Notes: generated from the letters alone by a model not told the origin. Positions 19,411-29,451 are shown, counted from the stretch's first letter. The stretch: 64,000 bases of DNA from Afipia sp. (GCA_024707075.1 JANQAK010000001.1:1634001-1698000), one strand, 5' to 3'. A program made the numbers and translations.

Positions 19411-20832
19411 CTACGGACGGAAGAACACGTATGTCGCCAGCACGAAGGTGGGAATCAGCACCAGCGCCGACCAGACCATGTAGCCGAAGAAGCTCGGCAT
19501 CTTCACACCGGCCTGCCGCGCGATGGCGTAGACCATGAAGTTCGGCGCGTTGCCGATATAGGTGTTGGCGCCCATGTAGACGGCGCCGGACGAGATCGCA
19601 GCCAGCGTCGCGGCCTTCGCCGCCATCAGCACCTGCGGATCGCCGCCCGCGAGCTGGAAGAACACCAGATAGGTCGGCGCATTGTCGAGGAACGACGACA
19701 GGCCGCCGGCGAGCCAGAAATAGGCGGCGGCGTTGTTGCCGCCGTCGGCATTGGTAACGAGGCCGATCAGCGCGGCGAACGGCCCCTGCGCGCCCGCCTG
19801 CAACATCGCCATCACCGGCACGATGCAGATGAAGATGCCGGCAAAGAGAATGGCGACTTCCCTGATCGGTCCCCATGAGAATCCATTGGCTTCGCGATCT
19901 TCCTTGCGCGTCATCGCCAGCGACCAGATCGTCACCAGCACGAAGATCACGTCGCGCGCCAGATCCTGAAGCTGGAGTTCGGCTCCCGCGACGGTGAAGG
20001 CGATGCCGGGCTTCCACTGCGCGCTCATCAGGATGGCGGCGATGATGACGGCGATCAGCAGCAGGTTGATCTTGCCGTGCAGCTTGAGCGGCGAGTCCGG
20101 CGTCGGGTCCTTCGGATGACCGTGAATGCGGTCGAGCCGGTGACAGTAGAGATCGACCGCCATGAAGACCGCCAGCACGATGCCGCCGACGAATAGCGTC
20201 TCCTGCCACAGATGCACCGTAGTCCAGAAGAAATCGACGCCTTTCAGGAAGCCGATGAACAGCGGCGGATCGCCCAGCGGCGACAGCGCGCCGCCGATAT
20301 TGGCGACGAGGAAGATGAAGAACACCACGACATGCGCGTTGTGCCGGCGGTCGTCGTTGGCGCGGATCAGCGGCCGGATCAGGATCATCGCAGCACCGGT
20401 GGTGCCGACGATGCTGGCCATCACCGCGCCGACGGCGAGCAGCACGGTGTTGGTGAACACGCTGTCATGCATGTTGCCTTCGAGATAGATTCCGCCGGCG
20501 ACGGTGAACAGCGCCAGCAGCAGCAGGATGAACGGCATGTATTCAAGGAACGCGGTGTGCGCGAGCGTCATCGTGACGGTGTGGACATCCGTCGTCAGCA
20601 ACAGCGGGATGACCACCAGTGCGGCGAGGACCGCGGTGAACTTGGCATAGTGATGCTCCCAGACGTGCGGATAGAACACCGGCCCGGTGGCGATGCACAG
20701 TAAAATGCCGACGAACGGCAGCGCCCACAGCACAGACAGTTTTGCGCCGTCCAGTCCCTCGGCGGCGAAGGCGGGTGCGGGCGTGATAACGGCGAGCAGC
20801 GCGAGAGTAAAAGTGACGATGGCCAGTGTCAT
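19411..20832 (-). CDS. Na+/H+ antiporter-like membrane transporter (NhaD/CitM type)
   Basis: A 473-residue polytopic protein with about 12 hydrophobic segments. The N-terminal ~24 residues (ITPAPAFAA) look like a cleavable signal, followed by helices. NIGGALSPLGDPPLFIGFLKGV in the middle is the conserved half-helix motif of the ion-transporter (IT) superfamily, and a repeat-like second half has GLSSFLDNAPTYLVFF. This fits the NhaD-like sodium:proton antiporter group (CitMHS_2). Substrate is inferred from family. It lies alone between panE and pyrE, upstream of a palindromic repeat. Confidence 0.82.
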   Translation of the reverse strand: MTLAIVTFTLALLAVITPAPAFAAEGLDGAKLSVLWALPFVGILLCIATGPVFYPHVWEHHYAKFTAVLAALVVIPLLLTTDVHTVTMTLAHTAFLEYMPFILLLLALFTVAGGIYLEGNMHDSVFTNTVLLAVGAVMASIVGTTGAAMILIRPLIRANDDRRHNAHVVVFFIFLVANIGGALSPLGDPPLFIGFLKGVDFFWTTVHLWQETLFVGGIVLAVFMAVDLYCHRLDRIHGHPKDPTPDSPLKLHGKINLLLIAVIIAAILMSAQWKPGIAFTVAGAELQLQDLARDVIFVLVTIWSLAMTRKEDREANGFSWGPIREVAILFAGIFICIVPVMAMLQAGAQGPFAALIGLVTNADGGNNAAAYFWLAGGLSSFLDNAPTYLVFFQLAGGDPQVLMAAKAATLAAISSGAVYMGANTYIGNAPNFMVYAIARQAGVKMPSFFGYMVWSALVLIPTFVLATYVFFRP

Positions 20833-21144
20833 GCGCGATCGGCTCTCTCCCCCTTGCGGGGGAGAGGTGGAGAGGGGGGTAACTTCAAGAGCGATGCTGG
20901 CTGCTCACCCCCCTCTCTGACCCTCCCCCGCAAGGGGGAAGGGAACAGAGAGTCGGCACATGTGAGCATATATCTCGTGGTCGTCCCGGCGAAAGCCGGG
21001 ACCCATAATCCCCGGGTCCGGCGCGTGTGTGTAGATATCTGCATCCTCATCCGCATTCCGTGGTTATGGACTCCGGCTCGCGTTCGCTGCGTTCGCTTGG
21101 CCGGAACGACCGGAAAACTCCCTGTCAGCGGGACAGAGCTCGCA
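20833..21144. repeat. Cluster of palindromic repeats
   Basis: This 312-base gap contains no gene. 20843-20943 is a CTCTCCCCCTTGCGGGGGAGAG-type repeat with facing copies of CCCTCTC and CCCCGCAAGGGGG. From about 20978 to 21112 comes a second family, GTCGTCCCGGCGAAAGCCGGGACCCAT with a degenerate facing arm ending GGCCGGAACGAC; the same family is perfect at 52881-53000. Confidence 0.75.
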
Positions 21145-21708
21145 TCACCCCTTCAGAAACTCGCCGGCCTTGTAGAGCGCGCGGAACGGAATGCCGGCTT
21201 CGGTGAACGCTTCGGTGGCGCCCTCGTCGCGGTCGACCATGGTGAACACCAGCACGACCTCACCGCCGGCATCCTTCACGGCATCCACCGCCTTGATCGC
21301 CGAGCCGCCGGTGGTGGTGACGTCCTCGACGATGACGATGCGCTTGCCTGCGAGGCTCTCGCCCTTGGCGAGGCCTTCGACCGCGAGCCGCGCGCCGTGC
21401 TCTTTCGGCTTCTTGCGCACGAAGAAGGCCGCGATGGGATGGCCCTTCAGCCACGACAGTTGCGCGATGGCGCCGGCGATCGGCACCGCGCCCATTTCCA
21501 GTCCGCCGATGTAATCGACCTTGTCGTCCTTCAGCGCATCGAGCGACAGCTCCGCGAGCAGCGCCGCGCCTTCGGGGTCGAGCATGGTCGGCTTGAGGTT
21601 GAAATAGAAATCGCTCTTGCGGCCGGAGGCCAGCGTGATTTCGCCGCGCCCGAACGAACGTTTGCGGATGATGTCGGCGAGGCGGGCGCGGGAGGCTGAT
21701 TTGGACAA
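21145..21708 (-). CDS. pyrE: Orotate phosphoribosyltransferase
   Basis: A 187-residue enzyme of de novo pyrimidine synthesis (orotate + PRPP to OMP). The PRPP-binding motif is [14 protein letters not shown]. The N-terminal part has [22 protein letters not shown] and [10 protein letters not shown], which contribute orotate and phosphate contacts. Length and motifs match the family. It is the only gene in its minus-strand unit; the divergent GST gene starts 160 bases away across a palindromic repeat. Confidence 0.96.
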   Translation of the reverse strand: MSKSASRARLADIIRKRSFGRGEITLASGRKSDFYFNLKPTMLDPEGAALLAELSLDALKDDKVDYIGGLEMGAVPIAGAIAQLSWLKGHPIAAFFVRKKPKEHGARLAVEGLAKGESLAGKRIVIVEDVTTTGGSAIKAVDAVKDAGGEVVLVFTMVDRDEGATEAFTEAGIPFRALYKAGEFLKG

Positions 21709-21749
21709 GGCAATCTCTTCAGGATGCGGGGAATTTCGCGAATTTTACT

Positions 21750-21794
21750 GCATGATCCCGAAAAGTGGAAACCGGTTTTCGGAAAAGATCATGC
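21750..21794. repeat. Palindromic repeat (GCATGATC...GATCATGC family)
   Basis: The arms GCATGATC / GATCATGC and inner arms CCGAAAA / TTTTCGG flank GTGGAAACCGG. The same family occurs at 50203-50251. Confidence 0.85.
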
Positions 21795-21870
21795 CTCGGC
21801 ATAAACCGGCGTGGACATTCCACAGCGGATCGCTCACCGTCAACAGTGCAAGACCAATAAAGGGGAGCAA

Positions 21871-22497
21871 ATGACCATCGATCTCTACACCTGGAATACG
21901 CCCAATGGCCGCAAGATCAGCGTCGCGCTGGAGGAAATGGGCCTGCCCTACAAGGTGCATCCCATCAACATCTCGAAGGACGAGCAGTTCGCGCCGGAAT
22001 TTCTCAAGATCAGCCCGAACAACAAGATTCCCGCCATCGTCGATCCCGACGGGCCGGGCGGCAAGCCGGTCAGCGTTTTCGAATCCGGCGCCATTCTTTT
22101 GTACCTCGGCGAGAAGACCGGCAAGTTCCTGCCGAAGGATCTCGGCGAGCGGATTCCGGTGCTCGAATGGCTGATGTGGCAGATGGGCGGCTTCGGGCCG
22201 ATGCCGGGCCAGGTGCATCACTTCGTCGCGCTGGAGAACGAGCAGGACCGCCGCTACGGCCTTGATCGGTTCTCGAAGGAAACGCGCAGGCTTTATGGTG
22301 TGCTCGACCGGCGTCTCGCGAAGCATGAGTTTGTCGCAGACAAAATCTCGGTCGCCGACTTCGCTATTCTCGGCTGGGCGTGGCGGCATGAGCGCCACAA
22401 GGTCGCGCTTAGTGAATTTCCCAACGTTGAACGCTGGTACAAGACGATGATGGCGCGGCCCGGCGTGAAGCGCGGGTTTGAGGTGAGCCTGGACTAG
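21871..22497 (+). CDS. Glutathione S-transferase (Ure2p/Nu-class like)
   Basis: A 208-residue GST. The thioredoxin-like N-terminal domain starts MTIDLYTWNTPNGRKISVALEEMG, with the T-x-N-G-x-K pattern of the Nu-class/YfcG disulfide reductases rather than a catalytic Cys. NKIPAIVDPDGPGG and VFESGAILLYLGEKTG contact glutathione. The all-helical C-terminal domain follows. The ATG at 21871 has AGGGGAG upstream. It likely acts on glutathione disulfides. It ends tail-to-tail with the LysE gene, sharing the CTAG. Confidence 0.9.
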   Translation: MTIDLYTWNTPNGRKISVALEEMGLPYKVHPINISKDEQFAPEFLKISPNNKIPAIVDPDGPGGKPVSVFESGAILLYLGEKTGKFLPKDLGERIPVLEWLMWQMGGFGPMPGQVHHFVALENEQDRRYGLDRFSKETRRLYGVLDRRLAKHEFVADKISVADFAILGWAWRHERHKVALSEFPNVERWYKTMMARPGVKRGFEVSLD

Positions 22498-23132
22498 CCG
22501 CGCTGCGTGCTGAACGCGAACCAGACGGTGATGGCCGCAAGCAGCACCGCCATCGTGCGACGAATATTGCGGCGTTTGTCCGGCGATTCGATCATGCCCT
22601 GCATGTGGGAAGCAAGCAGGACAAACGTCAAATGGATTGTGGTGGCGATCGCGACATAGATCGCCGATAGAGTCAGCGTTTGCACGGCCACCGGGCCGTG
22701 TCCGATCCGGATGAAGTCCGGCAGCACGGCCACATAGAAGACGGCCGCCTTGGGGTTGAGCAGGTTGGTGATCAGTCCGCGCCGGAAGGCAGTCCGCGGC
22801 GAGGTGGCGGGCTGGCCGTCAGCCGCCGCTGATGGTCCCCGTTCCGCGGCCCATGCGTCCCATGCCAGCCAGAGCAGATAGATGACGCCGGCCCAGCGTA
22901 GCGTTTCATAGAAGAATCTTGAACTGTCGATGACGGCGCTGAGGCCAAGGGTCGCCGCCAAACCGTAGATCGACAGGCCGAGCGCGACGCCCGCGACCGC
23001 CGCCAGACCCACACGAATGCCCTGCGAAAGCGAGAGAGCCCCGAGATAGGCCATGTTCGGCCCCGGCGTGATCTCGATAACGAATGACGTCAAGGCAAAC
23101 GCAAGCAGGGAATGTGCGATCGCGTCACTCAT
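22494..23132 (-). CDS. LysE/RhtB family amino-acid exporter
   Basis: A 212-residue inner-membrane protein with about six hydrophobic segments. FVIEITPGPNMAYLGALSLSQG near the N-terminus is the signature of the LysE superfamily, and NLLNPKAAVFYVAVLP is the second conserved loop. It probably exports an amino acid or related metabolite. The stop overlaps the GST stop on the other strand. It starts 21 bases before the end of polA, which is transcribed the same way, so both may share a transcript. Confidence 0.88.
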   Translation of the reverse strand: MSDAIAHSLLAFALTSFVIEITPGPNMAYLGALSLSQGIRVGLAAVAGVALGLSIYGLAATLGLSAVIDSSRFFYETLRWAGVIYLLWLAWDAWAAERGPSAAADGQPATSPRTAFRRGLITNLLNPKAAVFYVAVLPDFIRIGHGPVAVQTLTLSAIYVAIATTIHLTFVLLASHMQGMIESPDKRRNIRRTMAVLLAAITVWFAFSTQRG

Positions 23133-25090
23133 GCGAACAAACGCTCCGCCGGCTCAATGCGCCTCGTCCCAGTTGCTGGCGGCGCGGGCATCGACATGCA
23201 GCGGCACTGTCATGTCAACGGCGGGGAACGGCGCGTTCTCCATCACCTTCCGCACCACGGGCAGCGTCTTTTCCACCTCATGGTCCGGCACCTCGAAGAT
23301 CAGTTCGTCGTGGACCTGCAACAGCATCTGCGCCGACAGCTTCTCCGCGGCGAGCGCATCTTCCATCCGGATCATGGCGCGGCGGATGATGTCGGCGGCG
23401 GTGCCTTGCAGCCGCGCGTTGATCGCGGCGCGCTCGTTGAAGGCGCGGATCGACGGGTTCGAGGCCTTGATGTCGGGATAGTGGCACTTCCGGCCGAACA
23501 GCGTTTCGACGTAGCCGTGCTCGCGGCAGAAATCGCGGGTGGAATCCATGTAGGCCCGGATGCCGGGGAAGCGTTCGAAATACTTCTTGATATAGGCACC
23601 GGCCTCCTCGCGCGGGATGCCGAGCTGGTTGGCGAGGCCGAACGCCGAGATGCCGTAGATGATGCCGAAGTTGATCGCCTTGGCGCGGCGGCGCACCTCG
23701 CCCGGCATGTCCTTGATCGGCACGCCGAACATCTCCGACGCCGTCATGGCGTGAATGTCGAGGCCGTCCTTGAATGCCTGCTTCAGTGACGGAATGTCGG
23801 CGATCTCGGCGAGCAGCCGCAATTCGATCTGCGAGTAATCCGCCGACACCAGCTTGTGGCCGGGCGCCGCAATGAAGGCCTTGCGGATCTTGCGGCCTTC
23901 CTCGTTGCGCACCGGAATGTTTTGCAGGTTCGGCTCGTTCGACGACAGCCGGCCCGTGGTGGTCGAGGCCAGCGAGTAAGTGGTATGGACGCGGCCGGTC
24001 TTCGGATCGATGTGGGTCGGCAGCGCGTCGGTATAGGTCGACTTGAGTTTCGAGACCTGACGCCAGTCGAGAATCTTGCGCGGAAATTCGTGGCCTTCTT
24101 CCGCGAGGTCTTCGAGAATCGAGGCGGAGGTCGACCACGCGCCGGTCTTGGTTTTGCTGCCGCCGGGCAGACCCATCTTGCCGAACATGATGTCGCCGAG
24201 TTGCTTCGGGCTGCCGGGATTAACCGGTTCGCCGGCCATCTCGCGAATCTCGGCCTCGACCCGCGCCGCGGTCTGCGCGAATTCACCGGACAGCCGCGAC
24301 AGCACCTGACGGTCGATCATGATGCCGCGCTGTTCCATGCGCGCCAGCACGCCGACCATCGGCCGCTCCAGCGTCTCGTAGACCGTGTTCATGCGCTCGG
24401 AGACGAGGCGTGGCTTCAGCGCGCTCCATAGCCGCAGCGTGACGTCGGCATCCTCGGCGGCGTATTCGGTGGCCTTCTCGATCGAGACCTGATCGAAACA
24501 GACCTTGTTCTTGCCGGTGCCCGCGACCTCGCCGTAGCTGATCGGCTTGTGGCCCAGCCATTTCTCCGAGAGCGAATCCATGCCGTGCGAGCCGCGCCCG
24601 GCGTCGAGCACGTAGGAGATCAGCATGGTGTCGTCGATGCCGCGCATCTCGATGCCGGCGATGGGCGCTTTCCCCGCATCGGGGCGTTCCTGCGCGAACA
24701 CCAGCGCGTCGAATTTCAGGTTCTGTCCGATCTTGAGAACGCTCTCGTCTTCAAGGAGAGGCCTGAGCGCATCCAGCGCTTCCTTGAGTGAAACTTGATC
24801 CGGCGCGATTCCACCCGCGAACAGGCCGGAGCCGTCGCCGCCCTGCTTGTGCGTGAGCGGCACGTAACAGGCCTGATCGGGCGGCAGCGCGAGGGAGAAG
24901 CCGCACATCTCCGCCTGCATCGGATCGAGGCTGGTGGTCTCGGTGTCGATGGCGACGTAGCCGATGTCCTGCGCGCGCGCGATCCATGCGTTGAGCCGAT
25001 CCAGCGTGCGGACGGTTTCGTATGTGCCGCGGTCGATTTTCGTGGTGCGCGCGGTCTCAATGCGCGAGGCGGCGAGGGCCTGGGGACTGC

Positions 25091-25199
25091 TCCCTCCCCC
25101 GCTTGCGGGGGAGGGCGGGGAGGGGGCTTTCGTCGTTTGACCGCCCTCACCCGCCGCGCTTCGCGCGTCGACCTCCCCCGCAAGCGGGAGCGGTGAAGA
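25091..25199. repeat. Palindromic repeat inserted in the polA linker
   Basis: CTCCCCCGCTTGCGGGGGAG and ACCTCCCCCGCAAGCGGGAG face each other, separated by a CCGCGCTTCGCGCG core; this is the same family as 26631-26759 and 29301-29438. Here it is in frame on the minus strand and encodes a Pro/Gly/Ser-rich segment (SPLPLAGEVDARSAAGEGG... APSPPSPASGGG) between the exo and polymerase parts. Confidence 0.8.
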
Positions 25200-25508
25200 A
25201 GTCCCCTTGGCATGTGCATCCGGTTCGCCGCCGAGTGGTGGCGTTTCCGGCGAATCCGCCGGTACGGCGGGCGGCGCGAACGCGCTTTTCATGCTGGCGT
25301 CGGCTTCGATGTCCGACGGATCGATCTGCGAGTACTCCGCGACCCGCCGCGTCAGCGTCGAGAATTCCATCGCCTTCAGGAATGCGATCAGCTTGCGCGA
25401 ATCCGGCTCGTGCACCGCCAGATCGTCCAGCGGCACGTCGAGCGGCACATCGTTCTTGAGCAACACGAGTTCGCGCGACGTCTGGGCCAAGTCCTTGCTG
25501 AGAACGAT

Positions 25509-25748
25509 CTTGGCGACGGTGCCCCCGATCACGCGCGACAAGTTGCGGGCGCGCAGGATCAAGGTGCAGAATTCGTTTCCCGCGCCCGCCAGGCGTTCGA
25601 TCGTCTCGGTATCGGCTGTTGGATTCCCCTTTTTGTCCTTGGCCAGACTGTTTTCGCCGAACTTCTGTTCCAGGACCTTGCCGACCTGAGCGGCGGAACT
25701 GGCCTTTATGGGCTCGCCGGCAATCGCCGTAATTTTCTTCTCGAGTTC
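25509..25748 (-). other. Thumb-like segment inserted within polA
   Basis: The 79 residues starting LEKKITAIAGEPIKASS align without gaps to the thumb segment of the same protein at about 24024-24263 (VEAEIREMAGEPVNPGS). About 24 of 79 residues are identical, including AGEP, a Q-x-G, K-x-K-x-G, E-x-L-A, G-x-E-F, I-L and R-x-x-S. It lies between the 5' nuclease domain and the LLKNDVPLDVPLDDLAVHEPD linker. Confidence 0.65.
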
Positions 25749-26630
25749 GCTCAGCTTAGCCTTGAGCTCGTCCTCGATCTGTTCTGGATTCTGCTCCGCG
25801 GAAAGGATCTCGATCCAGCGACCCCAGTTCACTGATCAGCGTACCGGCAGCCTTCGGACCAACTCCGGGAACGCCGGGCACATTGTCTACAGAGTCCCCA
25901 ATCAGCGCCTGCACCTCGACGACCTTGTCCGGCGGCACGCCGAATTTCTCGATCACCTCGGCAATGCCGATGCGCTTGTCCTTCATGGTGTCGTACATGG
26001 TGACGCAGTCGGTCACGAGCTGCATCAGATCCTTGTCCGATGAGACGATGGTTGCGGTCGCGCCGCGCTCGCAGGCTTCGCGCACATAGGTGGCGATCAG
26101 GTCGTCGGCCTCGTAGCCGATTTGTTCGAGGCACGGCAGGTCGAACGCGCGCACCGCCTCGCGGATCAGCGCGAATTGCGGAATGAGGTCGTCCGGCGCG
26201 GGCGGCCGGTGCGCCTTGTATTCGGCATAGAACTCGTTGCGGAAGGTCTTCTCGGACTTGTCGAAGATGATGGCGAGATGCGTGGGCCGGTTCTCCGGCG
26301 GCATATCGCGCATCAGCTTCCACAGCATGTTGCAGAAACCGAGCACGGCGTTGACCTGCAAGCCGTCGGACTTGCGGTTCAGCGGCGGCAGCGCGTGATA
26401 GGCGCGGAAGATGTAGCCCGAGCCATCCACCAGAAAGACGTGATCGCCGGTGGCAGGAACCTTCGCGGCGGGCGCTTTGGTAGCGGCGGGTTTTGCGGCA
26501 GCAGGCTTTTCAGCCTTGGCAGCGGCGGACGATGTCGCGGGGGATACTGGCTTTTTCGGCATGGCGGCAACTTAAGGATTTTGGCCGCGATTAACACCCC
26601 TCCGGGGGGCAGATGCGCACTGGATTTTTG

Positions 26631-26759
26631 CTCCCTCTCCCCGTTTACGGGGAGAGGGTTGGGGTGAGGGGCGAGTGTTCCGTACTTGATAAGAGATAAG
26701 AGGTAGCCTCTCACCCGGCGCTACGCGCCGACCTCTCCCCGCAAGCGGGGCGAGGTGAA
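26631..26759. repeat. Palindromic repeat (CTCTCCCCGTTTACGGGGAGAG family)
   Basis: CTCCCTCTCCCCGTTTACGGGGAGAGGG is itself a palindrome, followed by a facing copy CTCTCACCCGG...CTCTCCCCGCAAGCGGGG. It lies between polA and the acyltransferase gene. Confidence 0.8.
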
Positions 26760-26773
26760 GAAAGGCAGATACT

Positions 26774-27832
26774 TTATTCCGCCGCCTGCAACGCCGGACG
26801 CGGCCGCTTCGGCGCAATCCAGAACATGGCCGGCCGTTCGAACAGGAAATTCAGCCCGACCCGCTTGGCACCCCACCAGATCACCAGCGCGCCGAGCACG
26901 CCCGCCGTGGTGACGATCAATGAGACAAGCCCGATGTCGGGAATGATGCCGGTCTTGAGCAGGATCACGCGCGTGATCACCATCGGCAGGAAGAAGGCGA
27001 GATAGATGACGATGGAATGCTCGCCGCAATAACGCAGGACGCCGAGCCAGTTCATGCGGGCGAGCAGCGTTCCGGTGACGATGACAGCGCAGGCCCCAGC
27101 GAATCCCAGCGCAAGCGACAGGCCGGGCCGTTCCGCGAAGCCCGCGAACACCAGCACGCCGTTGGCGACGGCCCATGCCGCAAGTCCGATCAGTGCGCCG
27201 CCCGGATGCGCGCGCGCGCGTTCGGCCAGCACGAAGATATAGGTCGCGAACAGGTAGCCGGAATAGAAGTAGACGAAGCGCGCGGTGAATTCGTCGATCA
27301 CAGTCCAGCCGGTGGCGATATGCGCCATCTCGAGAGCGGCGGCGGCGAGCCAGATCACGGGGGCCGGCACGCGCAGCGTCGCCTTGGTCACCACGAAGAA
27401 GATCGGGAGCAGGTAGATGAACCACAGCGTGCCGAACGGCTCGATGAAAGATTGCAGATACATGACGCCGACGTGACCCCAGCCCTGTTCGGCGGCGAAG
27501 GCGGGCGCCTTGAAGCCGAACTGGATCGTCACCCACAGCACATAGAAGTAGGCGAAATGGACCACCTTGCGGTCCAGATAGGTGCGCCAGTCGCGGCCGA
27601 TCACGCGGCTCAGGAACAATCCCGAGATCAGGAAGAAATCCGGCATCCGGAACGGCTTTGCGAACTCGACGAACAGGTGCATGAAGCCCTGCTTGCCGGC
27701 GGCCAGTTCGACGCCCAGCGTCGAGTGCATCATCACCACCATGATGATGCAGATGCCCTTGGCATAGTCGACCCAGTCGATCCGCTCGGACGCGGACGGC
27801 AGATACGCGCCAGTTGTGCTGTTATTGCTCAT
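26774..27832 (-). CDS. Acyltransferase 3 family membrane protein
   Basis: A 352-residue polytopic protein with about 10 hydrophobic segments. RIDWVDYAKGICIIMVVMMHS near the N-terminus is the conserved first helix with catalytic His, and FRMPDFFLISGLFLSR is the next motif of the acyltransferase_3 (OafA/OpgC) family. It probably O-acylates a surface polysaccharide or glycan, moving the acyl group across the inner membrane. The target is unknown; the neighbouring UDP-glucose dehydrogenase (divergent) is consistent with polysaccharide work. Confidence 0.87.
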   Translation of the reverse strand: MSNNSTTGAYLPSASERIDWVDYAKGICIIMVVMMHSTLGVELAAGKQGFMHLFVEFAKPFRMPDFFLISGLFLSRVIGRDWRTYLDRKVVHFAYFYVLWVTIQFGFKAPAFAAEQGWGHVGVMYLQSFIEPFGTLWFIYLLPIFFVVTKATLRVPAPVIWLAAAALEMAHIATGWTVIDEFTARFVYFYSGYLFATYIFVLAERARAHPGGALIGLAAWAVANGVLVFAGFAERPGLSLALGFAGACAVIVTGTLLARMNWLGVLRYCGEHSIVIYLAFFLPMVITRVILLKTGIIPDIGLVSLIVTTAGVLGALVIWWGAKRVGLNFLFERPAMFWIAPKRPRPALQAAE

Positions 27833-27983
27833 GGTGTCCCGTTTCGGTCCAATCGGGCGCCATCATGGGGCGCATGGGTTTCATTCTCCTTTATTCATAC
27901 AAATGTTGTGCCCAATTCTCGTGGAATTGCGCTAAAAGGCCCGCGAAAACAACGTCGTTAATCTGTATCCAGACGGGTGAGTT

Positions 27984-29294
27984 ATGCGGATTGCCATGAT
28001 CGGCACGGGATATGTGGGGCTGGTATCCGGGGCCTGTTTCGCGGATTTCGGCCATCGCGTGACCTGCGTCGATACCGATGCCGGCAAGATCGACGCCCTC
28101 AATAGCGGCGAGATTCCGATTTTCGAGCCCGATCTGGACCGGCTGGTGGCCGACTCCGTGAAGGCCGGGCGGCTCGATTTCACCACCGATCTGGCGGGTC
28201 CCGTCAGCAAGGCGGATGCAGTATTCATCGCGGTCGGCACGCCGTCGCGGCGCGGCGATGGTCATGCCGACCTGACCTATGTCCACGCGGCGGCGCGCGA
28301 CATCGCGAAAGCCTTGCAGGGCTTCACCGTCGTTGTGACCAAGTCCACCGTGCCGGTCGGCACCGGCGACGAGGTCGAGCGCATCATCCGCGAAACCAAT
28401 CCGCAGGCGGATGTCGCGGTTGCCTCCAATCCGGAATTCCTGCGCGAGGGCGCGGCGATCCGCGACTTCAAGCATCCCGATCGCATCGTGGTCGGCACCG
28501 GCGACGAGCGCGCGCGCAAGGTTTTGGGCGAGGTCTATCGGCCGCTGTATCTCAACCAGGCGCCGATCATGTACACCGAGCGGCGCACAGCGGAACTGAT
28601 TAAGTACGCCGCCAATGCGTTTCTCGCCACCAAGATCACCTTCATCAACGAGATGGCGGACTTGTCCGAGAAAGTCGGTGCCGACGTGCAGGAGGTCGCG
28701 CGCGGCATCGGCCTCGACAACCGCATCGGATCGAAGTTTCTCAATGCTGGTCCGGGCTTCGGCGGCTCGTGCTTTCCGAAGGACACCCGCGCGCTGGTGA
28801 AGACTGCGCTGGATCATGACGTGCCGCTACGCATCGTCGAGGCGGTGCTGGCGGTGAACGACAACCGCAAGCGCGCCATGGCCCGCAAGGTGGCGGCGGC
28901 GCTTGGCGGCAACCTGCGCGGCAAGACCATCGGCCTGCTGGGCCTGACCTTCAAGCCGGACACCGACGACATGCGTGAAGCGCCGTCGATCCCGCTGGTG
29001 ACCGGGCTGCTCGATCTCGGTGCGAAGGTGCGCGCCTACGATCCCGAGGGCATGGAGCAGGCGAAGCACGAACTGCCTGACATCACCTATTGCGAAGATT
29101 CGTATGCGGTGGCGAAGGGCGCGGACGCGCTGGTGATCGTGACCGAATGGCGGCAGTTCCGCGCGCTCGATCTGAAGCGGCTGAAGCGCGAGATGGCCAA
29201 TCCGGTGATGGTCGACCTGCGCAACATCTATCGCCGCGATGAGATGGAAGCGCTCGGCTTCATCTACGAGAGCGTGGGGCGCGGGAGAGTGTGA
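27984..29294 (+). CDS. ugd: UDP-glucose 6-dehydrogenase
   Basis: A 436-residue enzyme that oxidises UDP-glucose to UDP-glucuronate with NAD+, feeding surface polysaccharides. The N-terminal Rossmann motif is MRIAMIGTGYVGLVSGACFA; catalytic Cys263 sits in FGGSCFPKDTRAL; NPEFLREGAAIRDF and the C-terminal LGLTFKPDTDDMREAPS match the family. It is alone on its strand, divergent from the acyltransferase, with 151 bases between. Confidence 0.95.
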   Translation: MRIAMIGTGYVGLVSGACFADFGHRVTCVDTDAGKIDALNSGEIPIFEPDLDRLVADSVKAGRLDFTTDLAGPVSKADAVFIAVGTPSRRGDGHADLTYVHAAARDIAKALQGFTVVVTKSTVPVGTGDEVERIIRETNPQADVAVASNPEFLREGAAIRDFKHPDRIVVGTGDERARKVLGEVYRPLYLNQAPIMYTERRTAELIKYAANAFLATKITFINEMADLSEKVGADVQEVARGIGLDNRIGSKFLNAGPGFGGSCFPKDTRALVKTALDHDVPLRIVEAVLAVNDNRKRAMARKVAAALGGNLRGKTIGLLGLTFKPDTDDMREAPSIPLVTGLLDLGAKVRAYDPEGMEQAKHELPDITYCEDSYAVAKGADALVIVTEWRQFRALDLKRLKREMANPVMVDLRNIYRRDEMEALGFIYESVGRGRV

Positions 29295-29300
29295 ACTTAA

Positions 29301-29438
29301 CCTCTCCCCATTTACGGGGAGAGGTCGGAGGCGGAGCCTCCGGGTGAGGGGCGGCTTTCGAGACTTGTGTTAGCCGTTGAGTTTCCCTTTATGTTTATGG
29401 CCCTCACCCCAACCCTCTCACCGCAAACGGGGAGAGGG
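29301..29438. repeat. Palindromic repeat (CTCTCCCC family)
   Basis: CCTCTCCCCATTTACGGGGAGAGG is followed by a facing half CTCACCCCAACCCTCTCACCGCAAACGGGGAGAGGG. It fills most of the gap before hrpB. Confidence 0.85.
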
Positions 29439-29451
29439 AGCAGATTGCATC

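Larger units (their letters stand above)
23154..26562 (-). pseudogene. polA: DNA polymerase I with a frameshift and two extra segments
   Basis: The gene encodes DNA polymerase I, which repairs DNA and removes RNA primers. Domains in order: an Ala/Lys/Pro-rich N-terminal extension, the 5' nuclease (FLVDGSGYIFRAYHA, DKDLMQLV, GDSVDNVPGVPGVG), the 3'-5' exonuclease with acidic DTET, and the polymerase with motif A (DYSQIELRLLAE), motif B (RRAKAINFGIIYG) and motif C (VHDELIFEV). The frame shifts once, at about 25815-25832, with one surplus base, so two ORFs (25756-26562 and 23154-25832) together form one protein of about 1135 residues; E. coli has 928. The excess comes mainly from a thumb-like insert (25509-25748) and a translated palindromic repeat (25091-25199). 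Polymerase and exonuclease motifs are all intact, so a sequence error is more likely than gene loss. Confidence 0.9.

Noticed and set aside
23154-25832. A separate Klenow-type gene starting at GTG 25832
   Set aside because: No ribosome-binding site precedes it and the frame continues the 5' nuclease ORF after one base is removed, so one interrupted polA is more likely.
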